Assembly (NCBI GenBank): GCA_963810555.1
Contig: CAWENX010000007.1
Span: forward strand, 496,001-560,000
Length of the DNA: 64,000 nucleotides
Direction: 5' to 3'
From: G963677325 sp963810555
Lineage (GTDB): Bacteria; Bacteroidota; Bacteroidia; Bacteroidales; Prolixibacteraceae
Shown piece by piece: positions 18,489-27,194 of this stretch. The translations under genes and the position numbers were made by a program. The notes beneath the pieces are model-generated. The model saw nothing but the letters and a program-made list of their open reading frames with translations. It was not told the DNA's origin and did no database searches. Positions within the stretch are counted from its first letter, which is position 1; each line of letters starts with the position of its first letter.

Positions 18489-19181
18489 ATGATAAACACA
18501 GTGTCAGATTTGTCAGCAAAAATTAAAGATTAAGGAACAAGAGTTGCTTGAACGATATGACATTATAAAGCATCCCGGAATTATTGGTGATATGTATGAA
18601 GGATTGACAAAAAACAATCTCAACAAAAGTATTTTTAAAGGTTTAGATTTATACGTAAGAGCAGGTAAAATAAAAAACTCAAAAATGAATTCAGTGGAGA
18701 AATAGATTGTATGGTTGTCCTTGGTGAGGGAGAAAATATTCCATATATCGATAAATATATTTATGATTCAAGTAAAGTAATTGCTGTTATTGAAGTAAAA
18801 AAGAATTTATTCTCAAAGGATATAAATGATTCTTATAATAACTTAAAAACTGTAATAAAAGTAACCGAACTTGCAGATGACAAGACATATCATAGTTTGC
18901 TCCTGAGAGATTCCTGGAGACTAATATTCAAGAAAGAATTACAGCGAAGAAATAAACTAAAGGATTTACCTATTGAAAAGGAAATGTTTTATCATATTTT
19001 GCTCTCGGAAACATTTTATCCTACAAGAATTGTTTGGGGCTATAACGGATTTAAATCGGAATTTTCATTAAGGGAATCCTTTGTCAGATATTTAGGAGGC
19101 AAAATGTCGACAACGAAAAAAATTGGAATTCGAGGATTTGGTCCATTAAATTTTCCTAATCTAATTAGAGTCTGTCTGTAA
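18489..19181 (+). pseudogene. DUF6602-like nuclease-type protein, frameshifted and cut by an IS
   Basis: The reading frame starts at ATG 18489 (MINTVSDL) and must be rebuilt across two frame changes: an extra base near 18528, then one base missing in the A-run near 18682. The rebuilt chain reads KEQELLERYDIIKHPGIIGD, then EFSGEIDCMVVLGEG and VIAVIEVKKNLFS. The D...ExK arrangement suggests a PD-(D/E)XK nuclease-like fold, and DUF6602 is the family I recognise. After NFPNLIR the homology stops, at the left edge of the insertion sequence. The gene is broken even if the two indels are sequencing errors. Confidence 0.7.
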
Positions 19182-20680
19182 TATGTATATAATGTGAATA
19201 TCAAGTATTTATCCTTGGTAAATCAAAAACTTCTTATTATCTTGCAGTCAAATTAAAGATAGCCTTTACTTATGGAAATGTTCAATGATTGGGTGCTAAA
19301 ATTTGAGAAACCAGACTGGTCAAAGAACCCGGAATTTGGTGTAATTGATACTATTTTAGAACATCGTCCTGAAATAATTCAACTGTTTAAATCGGATGTA
19401 GTTGGTAGTGATGATATTACTATTTTTGGTCGTAAGGATACCCCTTCCGTTGAACAGATCGTGAGGGCTGCCATTTACAAAGAGATAAAAGGTTATGACT
19501 ACCGTGAACTTGAATATGCTCAAAGTGATTCCAGGATTTGTGCAACATTTATAAAGCTGGACGAGCGAAATCCTTTTTGCTTTCAGACATTCCAGAAATA
19601 TATCTCAAGGATAAGCAAGGATACCCTTGACAAGGTTCTTGTAGAAATCGTTAAATGTGCCATTGAAGAGGGCTTTGAGGATATCGACAAGATCAGGACA
19701 GACAGCACGGGGATCAAAAGCAACATCCACTATCCAACAAACAACTCCCTTGTCTGGGATTGTATCCATGAAAGCCATCGTTTGTTAAGCCATCTCAGGG
19801 AAGAGGCGAAAGAGCTTTCCTTTATTGATTATACCAAATCGGCAAAGCAGACATATTTTAAGATAAATGTCACCAGATCAAAAGACAAGCAGGCCGAACT
19901 TTTTAAAAAACAGCTTATTACCTTTACAAAAGCCATAAACCAGGTTTCTAATACCATAAAAAAAAACTTCGTCGGCCTTAAAGCTTATATTATTTCAATC
20001 CAGTTAGAAGAGCTTCTTCCCCTGATGGAAAAAGTTTACAGCATGACCTACCGCAAACAGGTACTGGGGGAGAATGTGCCAAACGATCAAAAGTTGTTCT
20101 CCATTTATGAACTTCACACAGACATAATCGTCAAGGGGAGCCGTGAGGCGCTGTTCGGTCATAAGGCGAACTTTACCACGGGCAAGAGCCCTCTTATCAT
20201 TGATTGCGAGGTGCCCGAAGGCAACCCCTCAGACTCTTCCCTGCTAAAGCCTGCCCTTGACAGGGTAATAGAAAACTACGGGATCACTCCCCGTGACTTC
20301 TCTGCCGATGGTGGGTATGCAAGCCGGGATAACTCAGAATATTGTAAATCAAAGGGCCTTACAAATATAGTTTTCAACAAAATTACAGGGAGCCTTAGCA
20401 ATATTGCTTCAAGCCTTAACATGGAAACACGTTTAAAGAAATGGCGAAGCGGCATCGAGGCCGTCATCTCGAACTATAAACGGGGCTTTGACATGAGGGT
20501 TTGTACCTGGAAAGGATTGAAGCACTTCAAGGCAAAAGTAATGTGGAGTGCCATTGCATATAATATTAGGGTGCTCACCGGCATGGTACTTGCCAGGATA
20601 GCGGCACCACCGACTATCTGAGGCAGAAAACAAATAAAATTTTTGCCAAAATACGGAAAGTCACCCATAATATTAAGATA
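19160..20680 (+). mobile_element. insertion sequence with DDE transposase, ends approximate
   Basis: The transposase gene at 19272-20621 lies between the truncated DUF6602 gene and non-coding DNA. The left boundary is inferred from the loss of DUF6602 similarity near 19165. I compared both flanks by eye and found no convincing terminal inverted repeats or target duplication, so the outer limits are uncertain. A short frame at about 20720-20823 with Cys-Ala-Asp-Cys may be a remnant on the far side. Confidence 0.6.
19272..20621 (+). CDS. DDE transposase, IS1182/ISNCY-like
   Basis: The 449-aa transposase has an N-terminal region (SVEQIVRAAIYKEIKGYDYRELE) typical of IS5/IS1182-type DDE enzymes. 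The catalytic triad is placed as Asp in IRTDSTGIKSN, Asp in SADGGYAS and Glu in GIEAVISNYKRGFDMR. The frame is intact, with a plausible C-terminus, so the element may still be active. It carries no accessory genes. Confidence 0.85.
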   Translation: MEMFNDWVLKFEKPDWSKNPEFGVIDTILEHRPEIIQLFKSDVVGSDDITIFGRKDTPSVEQIVRAAIYKEIKGYDYRELEYAQSDSRICATFIKLDERNPFCFQTFQKYISRISKDTLDKVLVEIVKCAIEEGFEDIDKIRTDSTGIKSNIHYPTNNSLVWDCIHESHRLLSHLREEAKELSFIDYTKSAKQTYFKINVTRSKDKQAELFKKQLITFTKAINQVSNTIKKNFVGLKAYIISIQLEELLPLMEKVYSMTYRKQVLGENVPNDQKLFSIYELHTDIIVKGSREALFGHKANFTTGKSPLIIDCEVPEGNPSDSSLLKPALDRVIENYGITPRDFSADGGYASRDNSEYCKSKGLTNIVFNKITGSLSNIASSLNMETRLKKWRSGIEAVISNYKRGFDMRVCTWKGLKHFKAKVMWSAIAYNIRVLTGMVLARIAAPPTI

Positions 20681-21202
20681 TTATGTTTATTATTCTTAGT
20701 CATCATTAAAAAATTGGGTGAAATGAGGTGCAAAAACACGAAAAATATGATCACAGCATAAATCAGATGGCAATTGAAAGTAATGGCTGTGCTGACTGTG
20801 GTTTAAAAATTGAAATTAAGTGAAAATATTAATATTATTTAATTAAACCAAAAAACTTTCAATATTACCAAATTTTATATACGATCTGGTTCATGAGCTT
20901 TTTCTCATCTCAAAGCAAACCATCCTTTAACTTTATTCCGAAAATACCAGATTCAATTAAAGTGTCAAATCTAAAATATCAATTTAACAATAAGCAGCCT
21001 CTCCCCGCCTCGCTCCCCCTTCGTGATTGGTTCGCTATTGGTTCGCTATCGCTTTGGAACGATGGTAATCATAATATTGTTCCCAGGGGATGTTCAGCAT
21101 TTGAATTATTCCGGATAATCATTTTGGCTTAATTCCTGAAAAAATGGATTATTAAATCTAAAACTCCTTTTCAGGCCCATACCATCCTCATATCAGATCC
21201 AT
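20622..21202. other. intergenic, possible remnants and a direct 11-bp repeat
   Basis: No supported gene. A 79-codon frame at 20893-21132 has no family or clear start signal. At 21011-21054 a direct repeat of period 11 is visible (CCCGCCTCGC, CCCCCTTCGT, ATTGGTTCGC, ATTGGTTCGC), about 150 bases before the dyad array at 21203. Confidence 0.4.
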
Positions 21203-21307
21203 AGTTTGAATACAGTTTGTGTACAGTTTGAATACTATTTGAATACTATTTGAATACTATTTTGTATTTAAATAGTATATTTATACAGGTCAAAAAGTAT
21301 TTTATAT
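21203..21307. repeat. 11-bp-periodic palindromic array, locus 2
   Basis: Five left units (AGTTTGAATAC, AGTTTGTGTAC, AGTTTGAATAC, TATTTGAATAC twice, from 21203) are followed by inverted right units starting at 21264, 21275, 21286 and 21297. The dyad is at 21260.5; the innermost pair matches at 10 of 11 positions (GTATTCAAATA inverted against GTATTTAAATA), and matching decays outward. It has the same architecture as 6329-6428 and 63247-63334, but a different unit sequence. It lies downstream of the minus-strand gene at 21478. Confidence 0.8.
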
Positions 21308-21477
21308 ATAGGGATGATAAAGACATAATAAGAGGAAGGTCACGCGGAGAGTTTGCAGGAACGGCTGTGATTAGGTTTTTTTATAGTTACAACAGGAAAA
21401 CGCACCTTTTTTCCTTTTCCCTTTTATAGAACCTGATAAGATTTTCCCTCACTTAAAAGCCTGGTAATAAATAGCCA

Positions 21478-22056
21478 TTAATCATTCAGCCCCTTTCCAT
21501 TAAGAATCTGAGGAATATACTTTTCAACCCTTGCCTCACGGGTTTTCGATTGTTTGGGAGCGGAAAAATATAGAAGATACGCTCGTTGCCTTCCCGGCGT
21601 GAGGGTATTGAAAGCGGTTTTCAGAACAGGCAGTTCATCCAGTTTGTTTTGAAATTCATCCGGAACCGGGTATTCCGAAGTCTGCTTCAAATTTATCTTC
21701 AAACCGGCCTTTTCCGCTTCAACGGCTTCATAAATATACGCCTTCAGGATGGGTTCCATCTCAATTATTTCTTTGATGCCGGTGAACCGGACCTGGCGGC
21801 CCGCCTGTACATTTTCAGTCGGTTTGATCAGTATACCCTTTTCATCCCTAAGCAAGGCACCTTTAAAGAACATAAGCGCACAGTATTCCTTAAAATCCTG
21901 TAAAACAACGATGTTGCTTTTCTGAAATGTGTAACAGGGATGATACCACTTCAATTCCTCGTCCAAACCACAATCAAGAACAATTCTTCTCAATTGGGTC
22001 AGTTCTTCCCGCCACTTTTTGACTTTACTTAAATATACATCAACTTTGGGATTCAT
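21478..22056 (-). CDS. YdeI/OmpD-associated family protein with DUF1801 domain
   Basis: This 192-aa cytosolic protein joins an N-terminal DUF1801 fold (VDVYLSKVKKWREELTQLR, CYTFQKSNIVVLQDFK) with the C-terminal OmdA/YdeI segment (VPDEFQNKLDELPVLKTAFNTLTPGRQRAYLLYF). Such proteins are often labelled bacteriocin-protection proteins, but a mechanism is not established. It is monocistronic. Confidence 0.85.
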   Translation of the reverse strand: MNPKVDVYLSKVKKWREELTQLRRIVLDCGLDEELKWYHPCYTFQKSNIVVLQDFKEYCALMFFKGALLRDEKGILIKPTENVQAGRQVRFTGIKEIIEMEPILKAYIYEAVEAEKAGLKINLKQTSEYPVPDEFQNKLDELPVLKTAFNTLTPGRQRAYLLYFSAPKQSKTREARVEKYIPQILNGKGLND

Positions 22057-22317
22057 TCCGTTTATCTATTTATACTCATAAATAAAGTGAGCATTATTGA
22101 AATTTGTTCACTGAATACGGAATACTAATTACCGATCACTGATTACCGATTACTGATTAATCTGTATCTCAATGTGTTATATGGCAGATCCAGTTAATTC
22201 ACCCTTCATTTTCTGATCGCCGGAATATTTAATTGAATATTTTTTGCCGTTCCGTTTCAAAATCAATATCTTTAGCGTTCAATATGATCCTATAACTTAT
22301 ATGTTTAAATTATTATC

Positions 22318-23799
22318 ATGAAAGAGAATAAAAAAATTTCCCGCAGGGGTTTCCTTGGAACTGCTGCTGCCACAGCAGCAGGCATGACAATTGTCCCCTC
22401 AAATACAATCGCAGGACTGGGGCATAAAGCGCCAAGCGATAAACTGAACATTGCAGCTGTCGGAATCGGCGGTATGGGTTTTGCCAACCTGAAGAACATG
22501 GAAACAGAAAACATCGTTGCCCTTGCCGATGTTGACTGGAAATACAGCAAAAAGGTGTTTGACCGGTATCCCAATGCTAAAAAATACTGGGACTGGCGCA
22601 AAATGTACGATGAAATGGGCAAATCGTTTGATGCCGTTCTGTGTGCCACGGCTGATCATTCCCATGCCGGGGTTACCGCTCACGCCATTACCCTTGGAAA
22701 ACATGTTTACACTCAGAAGCCGTTGACGCACAGCGTTTACGAATCCCGTCTTCTTACAAAGCTGGCCAAAAATTATAGGATTGCCAGCCAGATGGGGAAC
22801 CAGGGTGCTTCGGGTGATGGAGTCAGCCTCACCTGCGAATGGATCTGGAACGACGAGATCGGCGAAGTGAAAAAAATCGAAGCCTTTACCGACCGTCCCA
22901 TCTGGCCCCAAGGACTGAATGCTCCCAAAGAAGTTATGCCCGTTCCTGAGACCCTGAACTGGGATCTCTTTATCGGCCCTGCCAAATTCCGTCCTTACAA
23001 CTCTATTTATCATCCGTGGAACTGGCGCGGCTGGTGGGATTTCGGCACAGGCGCCCTCGGTGATATGGCCTGCCATATTCTGCATCCTGTTTTTGAAGCC
23101 ATGAAGCTTCAGTATCCGATCCATGCCCAGGGAAGCTCTACCCTTTTGCTGACCGACTGCGCTCCCAATGCCCAGATGGTGACGCTCCAATTCCCTGAAA
23201 GGAAAAGACCGGCCGGTGTAAAGATCAATCTTCCTCCTGTTGAAGTGATATGGTACGACGGAGGGCTTAAACCGGATATGCCTGTTGGCTGGCCTGCTGG
23301 AAAGAACATGAATGATGCCGGCGGAGGTACAATCTTCCACGGCACAAAAGATACGCTGATCTGCGGCTGTTACGGAAAAGATCCGTGGCTTCTGTCAGGA
23401 AGGGTTCCCAACGTTCCCCAGGTTCGCCGCCGCATCAAGGTGAGCCATGAACAGGACTGGATACGCGCCAGCAAAGAAAGTCCTGAAAGCCGGGTTATGA
23501 CAGCCTCCGACTTCAGCGAAGCGGGTCCGTTCAACGAAATGGTGGTGATGGGTGTTCTGGCAGTCCGTCTGCAGGGCCTTAATAAGATCCTCGACTGGGA
23601 CGGCGCCAATATGAAGTTCAGCAATCTGACCGATAACGAAAACGTGAAGATCTGTATTGAGGACGACTTCAAGATCACGGACGGTGACCCAAAATTCAAC
23701 AAGAAATGGACCAATCCGATTCCTGCAAAGGATTTTGCTGCCGAGTTGATCAAGCACACTTACCGTGAGCCGTTCAATTTGCCGGATATGCCCGCATAG
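22318..23799 (+). CDS. Tat-exported Gfo/Idh/MocA family oxidoreductase
   Basis: A twin-arginine signal (KISRRGFLGTAAATAAGMT) directs this 493-aa NAD(P)-binding protein to the periplasm. The Rossmann start LNIAAVGIGGMGFANL and the family motif GKHVYTQKPLTHS (EKP-like, here QKP) follow. Exported members of this family probably carry a tightly bound cofactor and form 3-keto sugars, which would link them to DUF1080 hydrolases such as the one at 11.2 kb. The Glu of the canonical EKP is Gln here, as in other exported members that I recall. Confidence 0.88.
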   Translation: MKENKKISRRGFLGTAAATAAGMTIVPSNTIAGLGHKAPSDKLNIAAVGIGGMGFANLKNMETENIVALADVDWKYSKKVFDRYPNAKKYWDWRKMYDEMGKSFDAVLCATADHSHAGVTAHAITLGKHVYTQKPLTHSVYESRLLTKLAKNYRIASQMGNQGASGDGVSLTCEWIWNDEIGEVKKIEAFTDRPIWPQGLNAPKEVMPVPETLNWDLFIGPAKFRPYNSIYHPWNWRGWWDFGTGALGDMACHILHPVFEAMKLQYPIHAQGSSTLLLTDCAPNAQMVTLQFPERKRPAGVKINLPPVEVIWYDGGLKPDMPVGWPAGKNMNDAGGGTIFHGTKDTLICGCYGKDPWLLSGRVPNVPQVRRRIKVSHEQDWIRASKESPESRVMTASDFSEAGPFNEMVVMGVLAVRLQGLNKILDWDGANMKFSNLTDNENVKICIEDDFKITDGDPKFNKKWTNPIPAKDFAAELIKHTYREPFNLPDMPA

Positions 23800-23826
23800 T
23801 TAGTACTTAATTATAATAAAACATGT

Positions 23827-23863
23827 AAACCTGTCAGGATTTGAAAACCTGCCAGGTTTTTTT
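23827..23863 (+). terminator. stem-loop with T-tract after the Gfo/Idh/MocA gene
   Basis: AAACCTG at 23827-23833 pairs with CAGGTTT at 23853-23859, and TTTTTTT follows. The inner copy of AAACCTGCCAGGTTT is itself nearly palindromic. A relative, ACCTGACAGGT, is at 55728-55738. Confidence 0.65.
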
Positions 23864-23907
23864 CGCGTTTTTTAATTAATTTTGACTGTACCGCAAATCA
23901 AAATGCT

Positions 23908-24393
23908 ATGAATAAAATTATTACTCTTACACTCTTTGCCGCAATCTTATTTTCCTGCAAATCAAGCGCACCCACGGCTGTTAATTCTTCCGGCCTCGAC
24001 AGGAGTTCACAGTCTGGATTAAAAGGGGACTGGCAGATTACCAATGTCTCATTCCCCGGCTCCGACTATCTGAAAGTGACATCTTTCGGGATTGCCGATT
24101 CAAAATGTTTAATTGGCAGCATATGGAACTTCATTCCCAATAACAACAAAGGTTCCATGAGCCTTACTTCATCCGGTTGCCCTTCATTCAGCTCTCCCAT
24201 TATCTGGACTATCGGCAAGGATAGTTCGTTCGATTTGAAATTTGTCCCGGCAGGCATAAAATCCAAAACCGTTACACAGGGTTACGTTTTAAGATTAGCC
24301 AATCAGACGGAAACATCTTTCCAGTTGATAGATGTGATCAAAGTTGAGGGACAAAATAAGGACATAGTCTACCAGTTCACAAAAATAATTTAA
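23908..24393 (+). CDS. lipocalin-like lipoprotein
   Basis: The 161-aa protein has a lipobox (LFAAILFSC, Cys near residue 17). The mature part, with GLKGDWQITNVSFPG, the beta-strand IWNFIPNNNKGSMSL and a later SFDLKFVP, suggests a small lipocalin-like beta barrel. It is 12 bases upstream of the OmpA-family gene and probably co-transcribed with it. The ligand is unknown. Confidence 0.72.
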   Translation: MNKIITLTLFAAILFSCKSSAPTAVNSSGLDRSSQSGLKGDWQITNVSFPGSDYLKVTSFGIADSKCLIGSIWNFIPNNNKGSMSLTSSGCPSFSSPIIWTIGKDSSFDLKFVPAGIKSKTVTQGYVLRLANQTETSFQLIDVIKVEGQNKDIVYQFTKII

Positions 24394-24404
24394 AACCTGC
24401 CATC

Positions 24405-25103
24405 ATGAAAAAATTAACGTTATATACTATAACAATCTTAATCCTCTTCTCTTTCCTTTTCCCGGGATGTAAAATGATACAGAATGCCAACAACACACAG
24501 AAGGGTGCGGCAATAGGCGTAGCCTCCGGTGCTGTCCTTGGAGGAATCATTGGAAATCATGTCGGCAAAGGCGGTAATGCTGTCCTGGGCGCAGTGATCG
24601 GTGCAGCAGTCGGAGGAGGCGCAGGCGCCATAATAGGAAACAAAATGGATAAACAGGCAAGGCAAATATCTGAGGTGATGCCCGGTGCAGATGTTGAAAG
24701 GGTCGGAGAAGGAATACGCCTTGTTTTAAAGGAGAATGCCATCCGGTTCGATATTAACAAATCGACCCTTACACCACTGGCCACTGCAAATCTTGACAAA
24801 CTAGTTCCTGTCTTTAAAGAATATAACGAAACAAACATTGATATTTTCGGATATACCGATATTACAGGAAGGCCGGAATACAATCTGACTCTTTCCAAAA
24901 ACAGGGCTGAATCGGTGAAAACATATCTCGTTTCAAAAGGTATCCGTTCTGAGCGAATAAAAACTAGCGGTTTAGGCATTGCTGACCCAATTGCCTCTAA
25001 TGATACTGAGGAAGGGAGAAGCCAGAACCGCCGTGTGGAATTTGCCATAACAGCCAATCAGAAAATGACCGAAGAAGCCAGAAAAGAGACCAGTAATCAA
25101 TAA
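24405..25103 (+). CDS. OmpA family lipoprotein with glycine-zipper segment
   Basis: This 232-aa outer-membrane lipoprotein has a lipobox (SFLFPGC), a Gly-zipper region from about residue 30 to 85 (GVASGAVLGGIIGNHVGKG and GAGAIIGNKMDK), and a C-terminal OmpA peptidoglycan-binding domain with FDINKSTLTP, FGYTDITGRPEYNLTLSKNR and GRSQNRRVEF. It anchors the outer membrane to the wall. It is the second gene of a pair with the lipocalin-like lipoprotein. Confidence 0.9.
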   Translation: MKKLTLYTITILILFSFLFPGCKMIQNANNTQKGAAIGVASGAVLGGIIGNHVGKGGNAVLGAVIGAAVGGGAGAIIGNKMDKQARQISEVMPGADVERVGEGIRLVLKENAIRFDINKSTLTPLATANLDKLVPVFKEYNETNIDIFGYTDITGRPEYNLTLSKNRAESVKTYLVSKGIRSERIKTSGLGIADPIASNDTEEGRSQNRRVEFAITANQKMTEEARKETSNQ

Positions 25104-25243
25104 TCACCACACGCTAAAAAGCAGGCCCTAAAAAGCAAAGAGTGAATGTTTAAAAATAATCAGAAGACAATTAAATCGAAGTTGTGAAATGATTGATCGC
25201 TGATTAAAAAAATCACTGAATACCGAACAATGAGCACTAAATA

Positions 25244-25576
25244 TTATTCTGTTTCAATATCTTTTTTAATAGAAAGTGGTATACACCTTCCACCCAGATA
25301 AAACACGATTTAAATCACATCTTCAGTTCCATTATTTACAGTATTATGAAAATTATTAACCATCTCTGAAACACAAATGACTTCTTTATATACCAGAGTT
25401 TTGCCGTTTTCTGTATCAACGGTCAGATTCCCTTTAAACCAATACCCGAATACCGGGAAAAAATGTTTATGTCAACCTGTAGATTTTCCCGTTGGGATGG
25501 TAATTTTTAATATTGTAGCTTCGAATTTTTGCGGATCATGGAAAACAAACTTTTGACCCAATTTAGTTGTGTCCAT
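25244..25576 (-). pseudogene. cupin-domain protein, decayed
   Basis: Read on the minus strand from the ATG at 25576, the frame gives KFEATILKITIPTGKSTG, a stop, HKHFFPVFGYWFKGNLTVD, then VNNFHNTVNNGTEDVI, another stop, and a short tail to 25244. This is the metal-binding cupin pattern (the stop replaces a residue, probably Trp, just before HKH). Two in-frame stops make it non-functional. No frameshift is needed, so decay rather than indel error is likely. Confidence 0.7.
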
Positions 25577-25854
25577 CTTTAAAAGATGTTCTATAATAAC
25601 ACTTTTCCTTCTATGTTGTAATCCAAATTTTCAGAGCATTATTTTTGTAATTTTATCATTGTAAAGCCCAAGAGGAAAAAGACTCTGCTGATGAGCAACC
25701 TGTTAGCAATAAGCTTTATGGTTGTACTGCATATTTGGGGGGGCTATTTCGGCTTTTTTTTAATATATGCAGGTAACCTAATATGGCTAAGAAAACCCAA
25801 CCACACAAATTACCAAGATATTAGTAAGCTAAAAATAAAGACCATTAATTATAT

Positions 25855-26337
25855 GAAGCGCCACACTATGAACATTCCGAAATTGGATATAATTACCAAT
25901 TGAGCAACGTACTGGCCGGTATCGGCCGCGGACAGCTGAAAGTATTGCCGGATCACGTTAACACCTGACGTCAGAACTTTGAACGTTACAAGGCTTATTT
26001 TGACAATCTGAAATCAAAAGGGTATGATATAAAAATGGTTCACGAACATGAAGGATTTTTCGCAAATCGCTGGCTGACAGCGATTCTAATTGATTCCGAA
26101 GCCGATAAAGGTATTACAATGAAGATACTCCTTTGGGCATTCGAAAAAGCAAATATTGATGCCCGGCCTCTTTGGAAACCTATACACCTGCAACCCATAT
26201 TCAGGGATGCTCCTTTCTATGGAAACGGAATCTAAAACCGGCTCTTTGAACAAGGTTTGTGTTTGCCCAGCGGCTCCAGCCTGACTGAGGAAGAGTTTCA
26301 AAGAATATTTTCATTTTTAGATGGTATATTCAAATGA
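25855..26337 (+). pseudogene. DegT/DnrJ/EryC1/StrS aminotransferase, C-terminal remnant
   Basis: The frame reads PHYEHSEIGYNYQLSNVLAG, then IGRGQLKVLPDHV, a stop near 25968, NRWLTAILIDS, LWKPIHLQPIFRDAPFYGNG, a stop at 26233, and LCLPSGSSLTEEEFQRI to 26337. This is the C-terminal third of a PLP-dependent nucleotide-sugar aminotransferase. The N-terminal two thirds with the PLP lysine are absent and two stops interrupt the rest. The sequence between 25577 and 25854 is not recognisable. Confidence 0.75.
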
Positions 26338-26459
26338 TAGGAACATTTAAAAATTAATCTGAACTCCGGAAACCGGATGATTGCCAAATTCCATCCAACC
26401 TGTAAATTCACCTTTTTGAATTCAAATCTATTTAGAGTCAAACACCCAATAGTTTTATC

Positions 26460-26696
26460 AGGCAAAACCGATCTTTTCACTCAACAATAACATCGCATCA
26501 GTAAAATAGAAAAATCCATTTTCCTTCCTTACTCCCCTGTAAGGTAATTTATTCCTGTTGCGGCATAATCAATAATACTCAATCCCCGGCCGTCAGCAAT
26601 TCCCGCAAAATCATTCATCTTCTCATTTCTTTCAACTTCAGCATTACCTTTTACCCAGACCTTATCTGAAAGGTTCAAAATAGGATCTGACTTGAT
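26460..26696 (-). pseudogene. fragment of a glycoside hydrolase, paralogue of the gene at 40.8 kb
   Basis: The minus-strand frame from 26696 reads VWVKGNAEVERNEKMNDFAG, then ADGRGLSIIDYAATGINYLT and a stop at 26529. The intact protein encoded at 40822-42489 has FWVKGNSKAERNDEPSDIVG and GLSIIDHAAAGTNYVTG in the same order. Weaker similarity continues in another frame to about 26460. This is therefore the debris of a second gene copy. Nothing further was recognised in 26697-26957. Confidence 0.75.
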
Positions 26697-26960
26697 TTGA
26701 CTTGACCCGTCCTGATTTTTGCAGTAAAAAATAGTAAAGGGGGAAAATGGGGAAGTGTAGGAAAATCTGTTTTCCGTACATTGGAAAATTCAGATAAGGT
26801 ACCATTATCATAAGAAAGATAAAAGTCTTAGTTTAAAGACCTCCAACATTTTATGACTTAATTCTCTTCTTACAAAAATATAGATTGATCCTTTTTTATT
26901 CCCCCCAAAATATGTCTTGATCCGGTATCTTTTGTTGAATTATTACAGCAGTAAAAATAA

Positions 26961-27003
26961 AAACTTCGATAAATCCTTGTGAATAAGGATTCTATCGAAG
27001 TTT
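26961..27003 (-). terminator. terminator of the tRNA-Leu transcript
   Basis: AAACTTCGATA (26961-26971) pairs with TATCGAAGTTT (26993-27003), and AATCCTT pairs with AAGGATT inside, giving a long stem. On the minus strand the stem runs into TTTTATTTTTAC just past the tRNA 3' end. Confidence 0.8.
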
Positions 27004-27008
27004 CTCAG

Positions 27009-27092
27009 TGCCCAGAACAGGACTCGAACCTGCACAGCCTTGCGGCCACTAGTCCCTGAAACTAGCGTGTCTACCAATTTCACCATCTGGGC
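27009..27092 (-). tRNA. tRNA-Leu (CAG)
   Basis: The minus strand reads GCCCAGATGGTGAAATTGG at the 5' end, with acceptor GCCCAGA pairing with TCTGGGC. The anticodon stem CTAGT/ACTAG encloses TTCAGGG, so the anticodon is CAG. A long variable arm (GGCCGCAAGGCTGT region) marks a class II tRNA, as expected for Leu, and GGTTCGAGTCC is the T arm. CCA is not encoded. Confidence 0.93.
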
Positions 27093-27120
27093 GGGTAGAA
27101 AGTGGTGCAAAGATAAAAGA

Positions 27121-27155
27121 TAATTGACAATTGACAATTGACCATTGACAATTAA
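27121..27155. repeat. TTGACAATTGACAATTG word repeat
   Basis: TTGACAATTGACAATTGACC and a further TTGACAATT copy form a tandem of 9-10 bp words. The same word, on either strand, appears at about 42947, 43923 and 52226. Confidence 0.55.
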
Positions 27156-27164
27156 ACAAAAATC

Positions 27165-27193
27165 AGTAGAGACGCAATATTTTGCGTCTCTGC
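27165..27193. repeat. GTAGAGACGC palindrome, second copy
   Basis: The left arm AGTAGAGACGCAATA and right arm TTTTGCGTCTCTGC repeat the palindrome at 11098-11127 with two or three changes. It begins right after the DPP-IV stop codon (minus strand) and is followed there by ATTTTTGTTT, so it may serve as that gene's terminator. Confidence 0.7.
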
Positions 27194-27194
27194 A

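Noticed and set aside
20893..21132. 79-codon plus-strand frame after the insertion sequence
   Set aside because: No ribosome site or family, and it runs into the period-11 direct repeat.
22399..23340. 313-codon open frame on the minus strand opposite the Gfo/Idh/MocA gene
   Set aside because: It is a shadow of a strongly conserved gene in a GC-richer stretch; its translation has no recognisable domain.
25691..25903. 70-codon hydrophobic frame
   Set aside because: It overlaps the aminotransferase remnant in another frame and has no recognisable family; probably chance.
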